Origin: Kaistella haifensis DSM 19056
GTDB taxonomy: Bacteria; Bacteroidota; Bacteroidia; Flavobacteriales; Weeksellaceae
Length of the DNA stretch: 64,000 nt
Direction of reading: 5' to 3'
NCBI RefSeq assembly: GCF_000735695.2
Contig: NZ_JASZ02000004.1
Coordinates: 1 to 64,000 of the forward strand
Part shown: positions 1-10,600 of the stretch, piece after piece
How the letters are laid out: the number at the start of each line of letters is the position of its first letter
How positions within the stretch are numbered: the first letter of the stretch is position 1
The notes under the pieces: generated by a model
Seen by the model: only the letters and a program-made list of their open reading frames with translations
What the model was told of the DNA's origin: nothing
The model's database searches: none
Translations under genes and position numbers: made by a program

Positions 1-1049
<1,049 letters not shown>

Positions 1050-1457
1050 ATTAAGGAAGATTTCAGAGAGGAATTACAAAAATATATTTCCGGAATAATT
1101 GGAAATAAAAAACACCACCTAATTTCTATCTATGCCAATCCGGATCATATTCACATCTTCTTAAGTTTAAAAGATTTATCTTCCTCCATTTCTCAGCTGG
1201 TAAAAGAAATAAAAGTTTCCTCAACAAATTTCATCAATGAAAAAAAATTCTTGGATACTCCATTTTATTGGCAAGAAGGTTATGGATGTTTTTCATATTC
1301 TAAAAGTCAAAGAGACAGTGTAGTAAATTATATTCAAAATCAGAAACAACATCATGCAAAGAAAAGTTTCAGAGAAGAGTATATAGAATTTTTGACAAAA
1401 TTTGAAGTGAATTTTGATGAAAAATATGTGTTTGAATTTTATGATAACCCCGGTTAA
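1050..1457 (+). pseudogene. IS200/RAYT-type Y1 transposase, N-terminally truncated
   Basis: Remnant of a single-strand HUH transposase of the IS200 or REP-associated type. It keeps the metal-binding His pair in NPDHIHIFLSLK and the probable nucleophile Tyr in VVNYIQNQKQHH. It ends in the usual KKSFREEYIEFL...EKYVFEF tail. Full relatives are about 150 residues; here roughly the first 15-25 residues have been replaced by the end of the neighbouring IS. A GTG at 1026 inside that IS keeps the frame open, so a hybrid protein of 143 residues is possible, but it is probably inactive. REP-like palindromes follow immediately downstream. Confidence 0.8.
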
Positions 1458-1465
1458 AAGACATA

Positions 1466-1534
1466 GCGTTCCTACGGAACGCCCTTTCACTAACTGATCT
1501 AACCTACTACACACATTCGGTTCCTCCGGAACCG
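1466..1534. repeat. Two REP-like palindromes
   Basis: Two perfect short palindromes lie downstream of the Y1 transposase remnant: GCGTTCCTACGGAACGC at 1466-1482 and CGGTTCCTCCGGAACCG at 1518-1534. Both have 7-bp arms around a 3-base loop and share the core GTTCC-N3-GGAAC. Their sequence similarity and their place beside a Y1 transposase suggest they are its recognition hairpins (inference). Confidence 0.65.
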
Positions 1535-1612
1535 CTCACTCTTTTGTCAAAAAACCAATCGACACAAAGCAACACGTTCAGTTTCTAACGAAAGCTTTTA
1601 TAAACTTCCACT

Positions 1613-3601
1613 TTAAGCCTTCAAAGCAGCAATTTCATCTCGCAATTTCGCAGCTTTGATGAAATCTAGATTTTTGGCGGCAGCTTCCATTGCTTTTTGC
1701 TTTTCTTCGATCATTTCTGTGACGTCTTTTCCATAGTTTGCTTTCTCTTCTGCAACTTGTTTTAAGATTTCTTTCTGGGTGTATTTCGGATCCGGGAAAT
1801 CTTTGGATCTTCCGACTAGAATTTCAGAAATTTTCTTGTTCAGTGCCATCGGAACAACACCATTTCTTTCGTTGTACGCCATCTGCTTTTCCCGACGATA
1901 ATTGGTTTCATCAATCGCTTTTTGCATTGAACCGGTAATCTTATCTGCGTACAAAATCGCTTTTCCGTTGACGTTTCTTGCAGCTCTACCAATGGTTTGA
2001 ATTAGGGAACGGCGAGAACGAAGCATCCCTTCTTTATCTGCATCGAGTATCGCAACCAGCGAAACTTCCGGCAAATCAAGACCTTCTCTCAACAAATTGA
2101 CGCCGACCAAAACATCAAACAAACCGACACGCAAATCCTGCATAATCTGAATTCTTTCCAAAGTTTCCACATCGGAGTGGATATAACGAGTCCGAATACC
2201 GAATTTCGTAAAATATTTGGTGAGTTCTTCCGCCATTTTTTTTGTTAAAGTCGTTACCAAAACCCGTTCATCAACTTCGGTTCTTTTTTGAATTTCTTCA
2301 ATCAAATCATCAATTTGGTTCATAGAAGGACGAACTTCAATCACAGGATCTAAAAGTCCTGTCGGTCGGATGATTTGCTCCACATATTCGCCGCCGGTTT
2401 TTTCCAATTCATAATCTGCGGGAGTTGCAGAAACATAAATCACCTGATTCTGCATCGCTTCGAATTCTTCAAACTTTAAAGGTCGGTTGTCCATCGCTGC
2501 CGGAAGTCGGAAACCATGCTCTACTAAAACTTCTTTTCTGCTTCTATCACCTCCGTACATCGCATGAACTTGCGGAATTGTTACGTGACTTTCATCAATG
2601 ACCATCAAAAAATCTTTCGGAAAATAATCTAAAAGACAGAATGGTCTGGATCCAGGTAATCTTCGGTCGAAATAGCGTGAATAATTTTCAATTCCGCTAC
2701 AATAACCAAGTTCTTTCATCATTTCCAGATCGAGTTCGGTTCTTTCCTGAAGCCTTTTTGCTTCAAAGGGTTTCCCTATTTCATTGAAAAATTCAACTTG
2801 CTTGAGCATATCGTCCTGAATTTCACGGATCGCGTTGTTTTGTGTTTCTTTAGAAGTGACAAATAAATTGGCGGGATAAATATTCATCTCATCAAACTCA
2901 GCCATGACATTTCCGGAAAGAGGATCGAAACTTTGGATTCTTTCAATTTCGTCTCCGAAAAACTGAATCCTCACTGCATTATCCGCATAGGCCGGATATA
3001 CATCAATCACATCACCTTTCACACGAAACGTACCTCTCGTAAACTCTCCCAATGTTCTAGAATACAATGCGTTTACTAATTTATGAAGAAAAGCCGTTCT
3101 GGTAATTTTTCCATTTTTTTCAACTTCAATTAAAGACTTGTTGAACTCCGTTGGATTTCCAATACCATAAATACAAGAAACCGATGCGACGATCAACACA
3201 TCTCTTCTCCCCGACAGCAAACTTGCGGAAGCTGAAAGTCTCAGTTTTTCCACTTCTTCGTTAATGGAAAGATCTTTTTCTATATAGGTGTTCGTAGAAG
3301 CAATAAATGCTTCCGGCTGGTAATAATCGTAATAACTCACGAAATATTCTACGGCATTTTCAGGGAAAAATTCTTTAAATTCCATGAAAAGCTGCGCTGC
3401 CAAAGTTTTGTTGTGTGCCAAAACGATGGTTGGTTTCTGAACGTTTTGTACCACATTGGCCACGGTAAAAGTTTTCCCGGAGCCGGTAACGCCCAAAAGC
3501 GTTTGATATTTATCCCCACCTTCAATAGCTTTCACCAATTTTTCAATGGCTTGAGGTTGATCTCCGGTTGGTTTATATTCTGATTGAAGTTTGAATTGCA
3601 T
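1613..3601 (-). CDS. uvrB: UvrB, excinuclease ABC subunit B
   Basis: Damage-recognition helicase of nucleotide excision repair. It receives DNA from UvrA, verifies the lesion with its beta-hairpin and recruits UvrC. Walker A GVTGSGKT is at about residues 37-44, and the beta-hairpin region VSYYDYYQPEAF is near residue 90. A Walker B-like VIDESH lies near residue 335. The helicase C-terminal domain carries GVNLLREGLDLPEVSLV and QTIGRAARN. The protein ends with a UVR motif (FIKAAKLRDEIAAL) that binds UvrC. Length 662 is normal. It stands alone, with a ~100-base gap to the upstream orphan gene. Confidence 0.98.
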   Translation of the reverse strand: MQFKLQSEYKPTGDQPQAIEKLVKAIEGGDKYQTLLGVTGSGKTFTVANVVQNVQKPTIVLAHNKTLAAQLFMEFKEFFPENAVEYFVSYYDYYQPEAFIASTNTYIEKDLSINEEVEKLRLSASASLLSGRRDVLIVASVSCIYGIGNPTEFNKSLIEVEKNGKITRTAFLHKLVNALYSRTLGEFTRGTFRVKGDVIDVYPAYADNAVRIQFFGDEIERIQSFDPLSGNVMAEFDEMNIYPANLFVTSKETQNNAIREIQDDMLKQVEFFNEIGKPFEAKRLQERTELDLEMMKELGYCSGIENYSRYFDRRLPGSRPFCLLDYFPKDFLMVIDESHVTIPQVHAMYGGDRSRKEVLVEHGFRLPAAMDNRPLKFEEFEAMQNQVIYVSATPADYELEKTGGEYVEQIIRPTGLLDPVIEVRPSMNQIDDLIEEIQKRTEVDERVLVTTLTKKMAEELTKYFTKFGIRTRYIHSDVETLERIQIMQDLRVGLFDVLVGVNLLREGLDLPEVSLVAILDADKEGMLRSRRSLIQTIGRAARNVNGKAILYADKITGSMQKAIDETNYRREKQMAYNERNGVVPMALNKKISEILVGRSKDFPDPKYTQKEILKQVAEEKANYGKDVTEMIEEKQKAMEAAAKNLDFIKAAKLRDEIAALKA

Positions 3602-3704
3602 ATGTTTTAAATCCCGAATTCACTGATGTTTGGTTAAATAAAAATATTCAAATAATAAAATGTACGTGATTGGGTGTACAAAAATACGAAAAAGAAAAAT
3701 TGCG

Positions 3705-4124
3705 TTATTTCAATTTCTGAATGCTATTCAAAAGAAATTCTAGATTAGAAGGCGAGCTTTTTTCTCCAGACTTTATTGCGATGGTTATTTTTCTGTCATC
3801 AATGATCGTGTCCCTATAAATGAAATTATTTTTCTTTATTTTATTATTTAGTAGAAGATAGTAATCGGTTTCAATGGTGGAAGAAGTTCCAAAAAGAATA
3901 ATATTTTTAAATTCCAAATTTCTTTTCAACTGAAACTTTCTGAACTCTTTTTTACTGTTTGCAACTTTGAAAGCACCAAAGGAAGTAAACTTTATATTTA
4001 AAGAATCGTTGCTTATACACACATAGCCTCCACAACTTTGCGTGCTATTATATTTTGAAAATTTACTAAATGAATTGCATGAACACAATAAAATTAAAAC
4101 AATGATTATTAAAATGCTTTTCAT
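3705..4124 (-). CDS. Putative lipoprotein of unknown function
   Basis: I do not recognise this 139-residue protein. The N-terminus MKSILIIIVLILLCSC is a short hydrophobic signal ending in a lipobox-like LCSC, so export and lipid anchoring are likely. The rest is rich in Lys, Ser and Asn with no obvious motif. Its start overlaps the stop of the upstream GLPGLI gene by four bases, so the two are probably co-transcribed and may act together in the envelope. Confidence 0.65.
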   Translation of the reverse strand: MKSILIIIVLILLCSCNSFSKFSKYNSTQSCGGYVCISNDSLNIKFTSFGAFKVANSKKEFRKFQLKRNLEFKNIILFGTSSTIETDYYLLLNNKIKKNNFIYRDTIIDDRKITIAIKSGEKSSPSNLEFLLNSIQKLK

Positions 4125-4942
4125 TTTGGATAAGTTATTTTATGGTTAAGTTCAACAGGATTATTGTTTTCACGAATTTTTTTCTGTTCCCTTTCATTCA
4201 TTTCTTTAAAGTTCGGAGTGAATTCTCTTCCGTTTTCATCCTGCCATTTTATAATTTGCATAGAACCACCTGTATTTTTACCATTTATTTCTCTGGTAGG
4301 ATCTGAAAAATAATCCAGCGCTAATTTTTCATATTGCTTCCAACTAATTGGAAGCGCTTTATCTTTATCATATAATTTACCATCACTATTTTTAATCTGA
4401 ACCAATGAAAAATGATAATCATTATTATCATCGTAAATTTCTAATATTAATCCTGGTAAAGATTGGAACACATAAGGACCGTCCGAAATTGGAATTTCAT
4501 TTGTAAACCATGCTGTCCAGTTCCTCCCCCCATAAATAACTTTTGCTTTTTGAGTTTTCATCTGCAGGATTTCTCTTGTTTCTTCTTCGATTTTCCAATT
4601 CAGTTCTTCTTCAATCTTGATTGTAAAAAGATTTTTAAAATTATGGATAAATTTATGGGTATGACCTGATTTCAAATCTTTATCTACGCTTAAAAAATCT
4701 TTAAAAGACGTCGTGGTAAATGAACGTCTCCTTGTGGCATGAAAAGTTGAATCTGACTTCTTCTCTTCTATCGTTCTAAATATTGATTTTCCGTTTAGAA
4801 CATCTAATACAAATCTTTCCTTTGCAATGCTGTCCTTAGTGAGGCTGGGCCTAAATTCGAGTTCGTATATAAAACTTTTATTCTGTGAAAAAACAAATCC
4901 GAAGGTAAAAATAACAACAAAAAATAAAATCTTTTTCAACAT
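4121..4942 (-). CDS. GLPGLI family secreted protein
   Basis: Member of the Bacteroidetes GLPGLI family, whose function is unknown. The defining motif appears as SLPGLILEIYDD in the second half, preceded by the usual WTAWFTNEIPISDGPYVF. I place the start at the ATG at 4942 rather than at 5011, because the protein then begins MLKKILFFVVIFTFGFVFSQ, a clean signal peptide; the extra 23 residues upstream are basic and not hydrophobic. Length is about 273. It is divergent from the sugar dehydrogenase lipoprotein at 5030 and overlaps the downstream lipoprotein gene by four bases. Confidence 0.85.
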   Translation of the reverse strand: MLKKILFFVVIFTFGFVFSQNKSFIYELEFRPSLTKDSIAKERFVLDVLNGKSIFRTIEEKKSDSTFHATRRRSFTTTSFKDFLSVDKDLKSGHTHKFIHNFKNLFTIKIEEELNWKIEEETREILQMKTQKAKVIYGGRNWTAWFTNEIPISDGPYVFQSLPGLILEIYDDNNDYHFSLVQIKNSDGKLYDKDKALPISWKQYEKLALDYFSDPTREINGKNTGGSMQIIKWQDENGREFTPNFKEMNEREQKKIRENNNPVELNHKITYPK

Positions 4943-5029
4943 TTGCTTAGCGTATTTATTACCAAAGATAGTAATTTCTCGGCGTAATTTTTGTTTCTTA
5001 ACCTTTACCAAACCGCCAAAATTCTCATT

Positions 5030-6265
5030 ATGAAAACATTGTCAATAAAAACTCTGCCTCTTGTGGGACTGCTGCTAGTGCTTTCCTGCACCGGAAATTC
5101 CAAAACCGCAAATCAGCAGAATGAAGTCGCTCTGGAAAACGGAAAACTGCCAAATCCTGAAACTTACGATAAAAACTCTCCGGAATATCAACCCGCCTTT
5201 GCCGGACAAACACGAATTGAAGGTTTAAAAACCAAAACTCCCTACCAAGTTGATGTAATTAATTCAGATTTAAGAAATCCATGGGGAATTATAAATTTAC
5301 CTGACGGTAGATTTTTAATTACTTCAAAATCTGGATACTTCAATATTGTTTCTGCGGACGGAAAAACGATTTCGAAAGTGGAAGGTTTACCAAAAGTTGA
5401 TGCCAAAGGTCAAGGAGGATTATTAGATGTCGCTTTGGATCCCGATTTCCAAAATAATAGAATGATTTTCTGGAGTTTTTCGGAACCTTATTCTGGAGGT
5501 AATCATACCGCGGTCGCAAAAGGAAAACTTTCTGCAGACGAGAAAAAAATTGAAAATCCAACGGTAATTTTCCGGGCAACGCCAACTTATGATGGTGATA
5601 AACATTATGGAAGTCGCCTTGAGTTTGATAAAGATGGCTACCTTTTCGTTAGTACGGGAGAGCGTTCCGATCTGGAAACCCGACCGTATGCACAGAAACA
5701 AGATTCTTATTTGGGTAAAATTTTAAAAATTACCAAAGACGGAAAACCCGCACCTGGAAATCCAAACCTTGCAGGCTGGAAACCCGAAATCTATTCTACA
5801 GGTCACCGAAATCCTCAGGGAATGGCGATTGATGAAAAAGGACAGATTTGGGAAGCTGAAATGGGTCCAAGAGGCGGTGATGAAATCAATTTAATTCAAC
5901 CCGGCAAAAATTACGGCTGGGGCGATGTAACATACGGAACCGAGTACAGTGGTAAAAAAATCAACAACGGGACCACAAAAAAAGAAGGTACAGAACAGCC
6001 AGTTTATTATTGGGATCCATCAATTTCGATGAGTGGAATCGCTTTCTACACCGGCAATATTGACGAATGGAAAAACAATTTGATGATTGGTTGCCTTAGT
6101 GGACAAAAAATTATTCGGTTGGTGATTAAAGACAATAAAGTGGTTGGTGAGGAATGGCTATTGGAGGATAAAAACGATCGAATTCGAGACGTGCTCAACG
6201 GAAACAACGGCAATTTGTATGCAGTTTCGGACAGCGGAAAACTTTACAAAATTTCTAAAAATTAG
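5030..6265 (+). CDS. PQQ-dependent sugar dehydrogenase-like lipoprotein
   Basis: Soluble glucose/sorbosone dehydrogenase (YliI/Asd type) beta-propeller, expected to oxidise aldose sugars with PQQ in the periplasm. The start at 5030 gives MKTLSIKTLPLVGLLLVLSC, a lipoprotein signal; an upstream start at 4991 would bury this signal. Family motifs are RNPWGIINLPDGRFLITSKSG, GGLLDVALDPDF, TGHRNPQGMAID, EMGPRGGDEINLI and NYGWGDV. Length is about 411. No PQQ synthesis genes are in the window, so the cofactor may be taken up. Substrate is not predictable from sequence alone. Confidence 0.9.
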   Translation: MKTLSIKTLPLVGLLLVLSCTGNSKTANQQNEVALENGKLPNPETYDKNSPEYQPAFAGQTRIEGLKTKTPYQVDVINSDLRNPWGIINLPDGRFLITSKSGYFNIVSADGKTISKVEGLPKVDAKGQGGLLDVALDPDFQNNRMIFWSFSEPYSGGNHTAVAKGKLSADEKKIENPTVIFRATPTYDGDKHYGSRLEFDKDGYLFVSTGERSDLETRPYAQKQDSYLGKILKITKDGKPAPGNPNLAGWKPEIYSTGHRNPQGMAIDEKGQIWEAEMGPRGGDEINLIQPGKNYGWGDVTYGTEYSGKKINNGTTKKEGTEQPVYYWDPSISMSGIAFYTGNIDEWKNNLMIGCLSGQKIIRLVIKDNKVVGEEWLLEDKNDRIRDVLNGNNGNLYAVSDSGKLYKISKN

Positions 6266-6270
6266 AAAAA

Positions 6271-6783
6271 CTATTCTTCCAGATAAACCAAATGATTATC
6301 GTGGTCTTCTTCTAAGTTAGTGAGAATTTTTGCAGTTTTTATCTTTTCAAAAAGGCGATCGACGATAAATTTTTTCTCGAAAAATTGTCGGTGAATGCCT
6401 GGAAGCATTTCCATAAAAAGATTCATGCCGACTTGGTTGTTGTGCAAATCCATTTTCTTTTCCAACGGTTCATTAGGAAATAATTCTTCGTGCAAATCCG
6501 TCATTTCTTTACAGAATTTTAAAGCTTTCTGAGGCGAGGAAATTTTGCAGCAATACATCATGATTAACGCTGACCATAATCCATGTCTGAAAGAATTTCC
6601 CACTCCATTAGTAGAGCTACTGTTCGGGAAGAATTTTTGAGCGAGGGTAAAACTTTTTACCGTAGCATAAAATCCTAAAATAGAAAACAGAGGATGTGGA
6701 ACAACTAATTTTAAAAGCATCAAAAGCTTTTGAAAACTCAGCGTTCTTAAAGTATTGAAAAGTATTTTTACAATTTTTCTCAT
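6271..6783 (-). CDS. DUF6973-like protein of unknown function
   Basis: Conserved flavobacterial protein of 170 residues. The core has the pattern NGVGNSFRHGLWSALIMMYC, followed by MTDLHEELFPN and MDLHNNQVGMNLF. These conserved His, Glu and Asn residues resemble the DUF6973 family, whose role is unknown. The N-terminus is basic and moderately hydrophobic, without a clear signal peptide. It is convergent with the sugar dehydrogenase (5-base gap) and lies downstream of accD, separated by a perfect palindrome at 6790-6813. Family assignment is from memory of the motif. Confidence 0.6.
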   Translation of the reverse strand: MRKIVKILFNTLRTLSFQKLLMLLKLVVPHPLFSILGFYATVKSFTLAQKFFPNSSSTNGVGNSFRHGLWSALIMMYCCKISSPQKALKFCKEMTDLHEELFPNEPLEKKMDLHNNQVGMNLFMEMLPGIHRQFFEKKFIVDRLFEKIKTAKILTNLEEDHDNHLVYLEE

Positions 6784-6789
6784 AATAGA

Positions 6790-6813
6790 AATCTCTCCTA
6801 ATTAGGAGAGATT
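6790..6813. terminator. Palindromic hairpin between accD and the DUF6973-like gene
   Basis: Perfect inverted repeat AATCTCTCCT-AATT-AGGAGAGATT. It lies downstream of accD on the minus strand and may end that transcript, though the T-rich tail on that strand is weak (TCTATTATG). Confidence 0.5.
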
Positions 6814-6840
6814 TTCAATGATTTGTTACTTTATTTTTTC

Positions 6841-7689
6841 TTAATGCACCAAAAGATTCACCGTTTTAGAAACTTTTTCTTTGATTTCTGTTCTTTTCAC
6901 GATGAAATCTACAAAACCTTTTTCCTGCAAAAACTCGGAAGTTTGGAAGCCTTCCGGAAGATCTTTTCCGATGGTTTCGCGAATCACTCTTGGCCCTGCA
7001 AAACCGATCAAAGCGCCCGGTTCTGCCATAATAATATCGGCAGTCATTGCAAAAGACGCGGTAATTCCACCAAAAGTAGGATCGCATAAATAAGCGATGT
7101 ACAGCAATCCGGCTTCTGAAAGTTGAGCCAATTTAGCCTGAACTTTCGCCAATTGCATTAAGGAATAAGTTGCTTCTTGCATTCTGGCACCTCCGGATTG
7201 ACAGATTATCATGTAGGGAAGCTTGTGTTCAATACAATAATCTACTGCTCTTCTTATTTTTTCGCCCATTACAGAACCTAAAGAACCTCCGATAAATTCG
7301 AAATCCATGCAGGAAACTACCATTTCGGTTCCGTTAACTTTTCCTACCGCATTTCGAATAGAATCTGTGAGTTTGGTTTTTGCTTTTACTTCTTTCAGAC
7401 GGTCGGTATAAGACTTGGTATCTTTAAAATTAAGCATATCCACACTTTCTACGTCCGCGTCAAGCTCAGTATACTTATTATCATCAAAAAGGATGGAGAA
7501 GAATTCGTTACTTCCAATTCTAACATGAAAACCATCTTCCGGAGAAACGTAATTATTTGCTTTAAGTTCCTCGTGCTCAATTATTTTACCGGTTGGTGTT
7601 TGATGCCAGAGACCTTTCGGCACATCTTTTTTATCCTCGGTGGAAGTAGTAATATTTTTTGTTTTTCTTTTAAACCAGTCGAATGCCAT
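6841..7689 (-). CDS. accD: AccD, acetyl-CoA carboxylase carboxyltransferase subunit beta
   Basis: Carboxyltransferase beta subunit that, with AccA, moves the carboxyl group from biotin on AccB to acetyl-CoA to make malonyl-CoA, the first step of fatty acid synthesis. The crotonase-like fold is visible: [48 protein letters not shown] and [12 protein letters not shown]. Length 282 is normal. Unusually, the N-terminal zinc ribbon is degenerate. Where most AccD have two CPxC-type pairs, this one reads [11 protein letters not shown] and [11 protein letters not shown], with none of the four cysteines. The surrounding sequence is still alignable, so this is substitution rather than deletion. Confidence 0.96.
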   Translation of the reverse strand: MAFDWFKRKTKNITTSTEDKKDVPKGLWHQTPTGKIIEHEELKANNYVSPEDGFHVRIGSNEFFSILFDDNKYTELDADVESVDMLNFKDTKSYTDRLKEVKAKTKLTDSIRNAVGKVNGTEMVVSCMDFEFIGGSLGSVMGEKIRRAVDYCIEHKLPYMIICQSGGARMQEATYSLMQLAKVQAKLAQLSEAGLLYIAYLCDPTFGGITASFAMTADIIMAEPGALIGFAGPRVIRETIGKDLPEGFQTSEFLQEKGFVDFIVKRTEIKEKVSKTVNLLVH

Positions 7690-7782
7690 TTCTTAGAAAA
7701 TTTTGATTTCAGGAGTGCAAATTTATGGTATAAGTTCTAAACTTTCGTGTAATTTGAAACTTATCCTTTAAAATTTGAAAAA

Positions 7783-8853
7783 TTAGTTCAAAGTATTTAC
7801 GTTGTTCAGATCTTCGAAAGCTTGTACCAATCTTTTGCTGAAGGTTTCTTCGCCCTTTCTCAACCAAACTCTAGGATCATAGAATTTCTTGTTTGGCTTT
7901 TCTTCACCTTCTGGGTTTCCGATTTGAGTTTTCAAATACTCCACATTATTAACCATATAATCTCTGATACCTTCGGTATAAGCAAACTGTAGGTCTGTAT
8001 CGATATTCATTTTTACTGCACCATAACTGATGGCCTCTCTGATTTCTTCGACAGTAGAACCTGATCCACCATGGAAAACGAAATTCACAGGTTTTTCGCC
8101 TAATCCGAATTTCTCTTGAACATATTTTTGAGAGTTATCTAAGATTTTCGGTGTCAATTTCACATTACCTGGTTTGTAAACTCCGTGAACGTTTCCGAAC
8201 GCTGCTGCGATGGTAAAATTAGGAGAAATCGCATTTAATCTTTCATAAGCATAAGCAACTTCGTCCGGTTGGGTATATAATTTAGAAGAATCTACACCTG
8301 AATTATCAACACCATCTTCTTCGCCACCTGTTACCCCCAATTCGATTTCCAAGGTCATTCCCATTTTTGCCATTCTTTCGAAATATTTGCAAGAAATATC
8401 AAGGTTTTCTTCGATTGGCTCTTCAGACAAATCAATCATGTGAGAAGAGTATAAAGATTTTCCGGTTTGCGCAAAGAATTCTTCGTTAGCATCCAGCAAT
8501 CCATCAATCCAAGGCAATAATTTTTTAGCACAGTGATCAGTATGAAGAATTACGGTAGCTCCGTATGCTTCAGCCAAAGTGTGGATGTGTTTTGCACCAG
8601 CAATTGCGCCTAAGATAGCCGCTTTTTGTCCATCATTACTTAAGCCTTTTCCTGCATTGAAAGCAGCACCACCATTAGAGAACTGAATAATTACCGGAGA
8701 ATTCAATTTTGCTGCAGTTTCCATAACCGCATTTACGTTACTTGATCCGATAACATTTACCGCCGGAAGCGCAAAGTTATTTACTTTGGCATAATTAAAA
8801 ATGTCTGTAACCAATTGACCTGTGGCAACACCTGCCGGAAAACGTCTGCTCAT
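7783..8853 (-). CDS. fbaA: Class II fructose-bisphosphate aldolase
   Basis: Zinc-dependent aldolase cleaving fructose-1,6-bisphosphate to DHAP and glyceraldehyde-3-phosphate, in glycolysis and gluconeogenesis. Metal and substrate motifs include HTDHC (about residue 100), GVTGGEEDGVDNSG, AAFGNVHGVYKPGN and FHGGSGS, typical of the class IIA subfamily. I choose the ATG at 8853 (MSRRFPAGVATGQL), giving 356 residues. A start at 8895 adds an AT-rich, non-conserved stretch that looks like untranslated leader. Confidence 0.96.
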   Translation of the reverse strand: MSRRFPAGVATGQLVTDIFNYAKVNNFALPAVNVIGSSNVNAVMETAAKLNSPVIIQFSNGGAAFNAGKGLSNDGQKAAILGAIAGAKHIHTLAEAYGATVILHTDHCAKKLLPWIDGLLDANEEFFAQTGKSLYSSHMIDLSEEPIEENLDISCKYFERMAKMGMTLEIELGVTGGEEDGVDNSGVDSSKLYTQPDEVAYAYERLNAISPNFTIAAAFGNVHGVYKPGNVKLTPKILDNSQKYVQEKFGLGEKPVNFVFHGGSGSTVEEIREAISYGAVKMNIDTDLQFAYTEGIRDYMVNNVEYLKTQIGNPEGEEKPNKKFYDPRVWLRKGEETFSKRLVQAFEDLNNVNTLN

Positions 8854-9005
8854 AATAAAATTATTTTTGTAAATTTTGAATAGGTAAAAATACAAAAATA
8901 ATGATGATTATCACGAAAGCTTGGCAATGTATTTTAAATAATGATGTTCATCATTGCAGAATTCATTATCCGAAAAAAAAGGAGTTTTGTTTTGAAAATG
9001 GGGTT

Positions 9006-9872
9006 TTAGTTTCGTTTGTCTTTTCCCCAAAGCAATTTCTGGCGGATGGTTTCGAAGAAACTCAAATTATTCGGAAGAACAAGCAAAATCTGGAAGCGGG
9101 CTTTTTTCAGTACAATCTCCACATTGGTTTCCATGTGAATTAGCCTGGAATCCAGCGATAAGGAATACTGCGGAACGCGGCTTTCAACTTTTAATCGAAT
9201 TTCAACATCGTCATTTAAAATTAATGGACGGACATTCAAATTATGTGGAGCAATCGGTGTGATGACAAAATTTTCGTTATTAGGAGTGATGATTGGCCCA
9301 CCGCAACTCAATGAATAAGCTGTAGAACCGGTTGGTGTAGAAATAATGACTCCATCGCCCCAAAAAACATTTAAAAATTCCCCATTAATATAGGATTCCA
9401 CGGTAATCATGGCGGTAGTTTCCTTACGCGAAATAGTAATATCATTTAGAGCATAGGGAAAAAACATCGATTTGTTGGGCGAAACAACTTCTATAACAGA
9501 TCTTCTGCTGATTTTCACTTCTCCTCTGATGATTTCATCGAGTTCCAGGAAAACTTCTTCTTTGCTGAAACTTGCTAAAAAACCAAGCCGTCCGGTGTTA
9601 ACTCCTACTACCGGAATTTCCAAATCTTGTACAAATAAAATAGAGTTTACGATGGTTCCGTCGCCTCCAAAAGTAAAAAAGAGGTCAACTTTTTTCTCTT
9701 TCAGGTCTTCTTTTCGGGTAAAAGTTTCGAAAATTTTCGAGAATTGCATAGCATTGGCCATTTCATCGTACAACACGGCTTGCACTCCCCGTTTTTCTAA
9801 TTCAGAGACAAATTTACTCAGATACAAAAAGGTATCGAGATCGTTTTTTTGGGAATAGATCGCTGCCTTCAT
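9006..9872 (-). CDS. nadK: NAD kinase
   Basis: Phosphorylates NAD to NADP. The catalytic GGDGT motif is in FFTFGGDGTIVNSI near residue 70. The family NE/D motif corresponds to YALNDITISR, and the C-terminal glycine-rich PTGSTAYSLSCGGPII is present. Length 288 is normal. It lies two bases downstream of the CBS-domain gene on the same strand, so the two form an operon. Confidence 0.96.
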   Translation of the reverse strand: MKAAIYSQKNDLDTFLYLSKFVSELEKRGVQAVLYDEMANAMQFSKIFETFTRKEDLKEKKVDLFFTFGGDGTIVNSILFVQDLEIPVVGVNTGRLGFLASFSKEEVFLELDEIIRGEVKISRRSVIEVVSPNKSMFFPYALNDITISRKETTAMITVESYINGEFLNVFWGDGVIISTPTGSTAYSLSCGGPIITPNNENFVITPIAPHNLNVRPLILNDDVEIRLKVESRVPQYSLSLDSRLIHMETNVEIVLKKARFQILLVLPNNLSFFETIRQKLLWGKDKRN

Positions 9873-9874
9873 TC

Positions 9875-10528
9875 TTAAAATTCCAGGTATTTTTGGAAAA
9901 ATCCGAATCTGTCTTTCAACAAATCTTCTTTTTCATCATCATAATATTTTTGTACAACGGTGTAGCCATAACGCTCGAAAGTCTCATCAATAGAGCTTGG
10001 ATTTTCGGTGCTGATTTTAAGGGTGATCTGTATGAAATCATCACCAATTAAATTGATAAAGCATCCGTAAACTTTGCCATTATTGGATTCCACAATTTTG
10101 CAAATTTCAGTCATCGAATAATGTTTTCCATTTGTTTGAATCGTCAGAATAGCGCCGCTCTCCGAAAAAAGCGGGTATTTCGAAAACTCACAAAAAATAT
10201 CATCGCAGGAAATATATCCTAAATATTTTTCGCTTTTGGAAACAACGGGGACAACATTGGAATTAAATGTATAAAATAGCTTGATGGAATCCAACAAATT
10301 ACCATCATCGAAAATTGCGAATTTTTCATAATGCATCTCCAAACTTGCCAAATTACCTTCCGGACTTTCTTCTAGAAAAGACTGACTGATTGCGCCTTGG
10401 TAAACTCCTTTTTTCTTGACAAAAATGTGTGAATAACCGAATTCTTTCGCCATTTCATTAGCATCTTCTATCAAATCCGTTGAATTGAAAACTGGATAAT
10501 CTTTGGAAATATATTCTTTGATAAACAT
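9875..10528 (-). CDS. CBS-domain protein
   Basis: Protein of 217 residues with an N-terminal pair of CBS domains (about residues 5-120; second copy around NVVPVVSKSEKYLGYISCDDIFCEF), usually a sensor of adenine nucleotides. The C-terminal ~80 residues (AILTIQTNGKHYSMTEICKIVESNNGKVYG) look like an ACT-type regulatory fold, as in AcuB-like proteins. Its immediate partner nadK, two bases downstream, suggests a link with nucleotide or NAD(P) status (inference). Confidence 0.85.
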   Translation of the reverse strand: MFIKEYISKDYPVFNSTDLIEDANEMAKEFGYSHIFVKKKGVYQGAISQSFLEESPEGNLASLEMHYEKFAIFDDGNLLDSIKLFYTFNSNVVPVVSKSEKYLGYISCDDIFCEFSKYPLFSESGAILTIQTNGKHYSMTEICKIVESNNGKVYGCFINLIGDDFIQITLKISTENPSSIDETFERYGYTVVQKYYDDEKEDLLKDRFGFFQKYLEF

Positions 10529-10600
10529 TAGGCTAATTTAGGAAAATATTAAAGACCTGAAGGAATTTATGAAATAATTTAAAAATATTAAAAAAATTTC

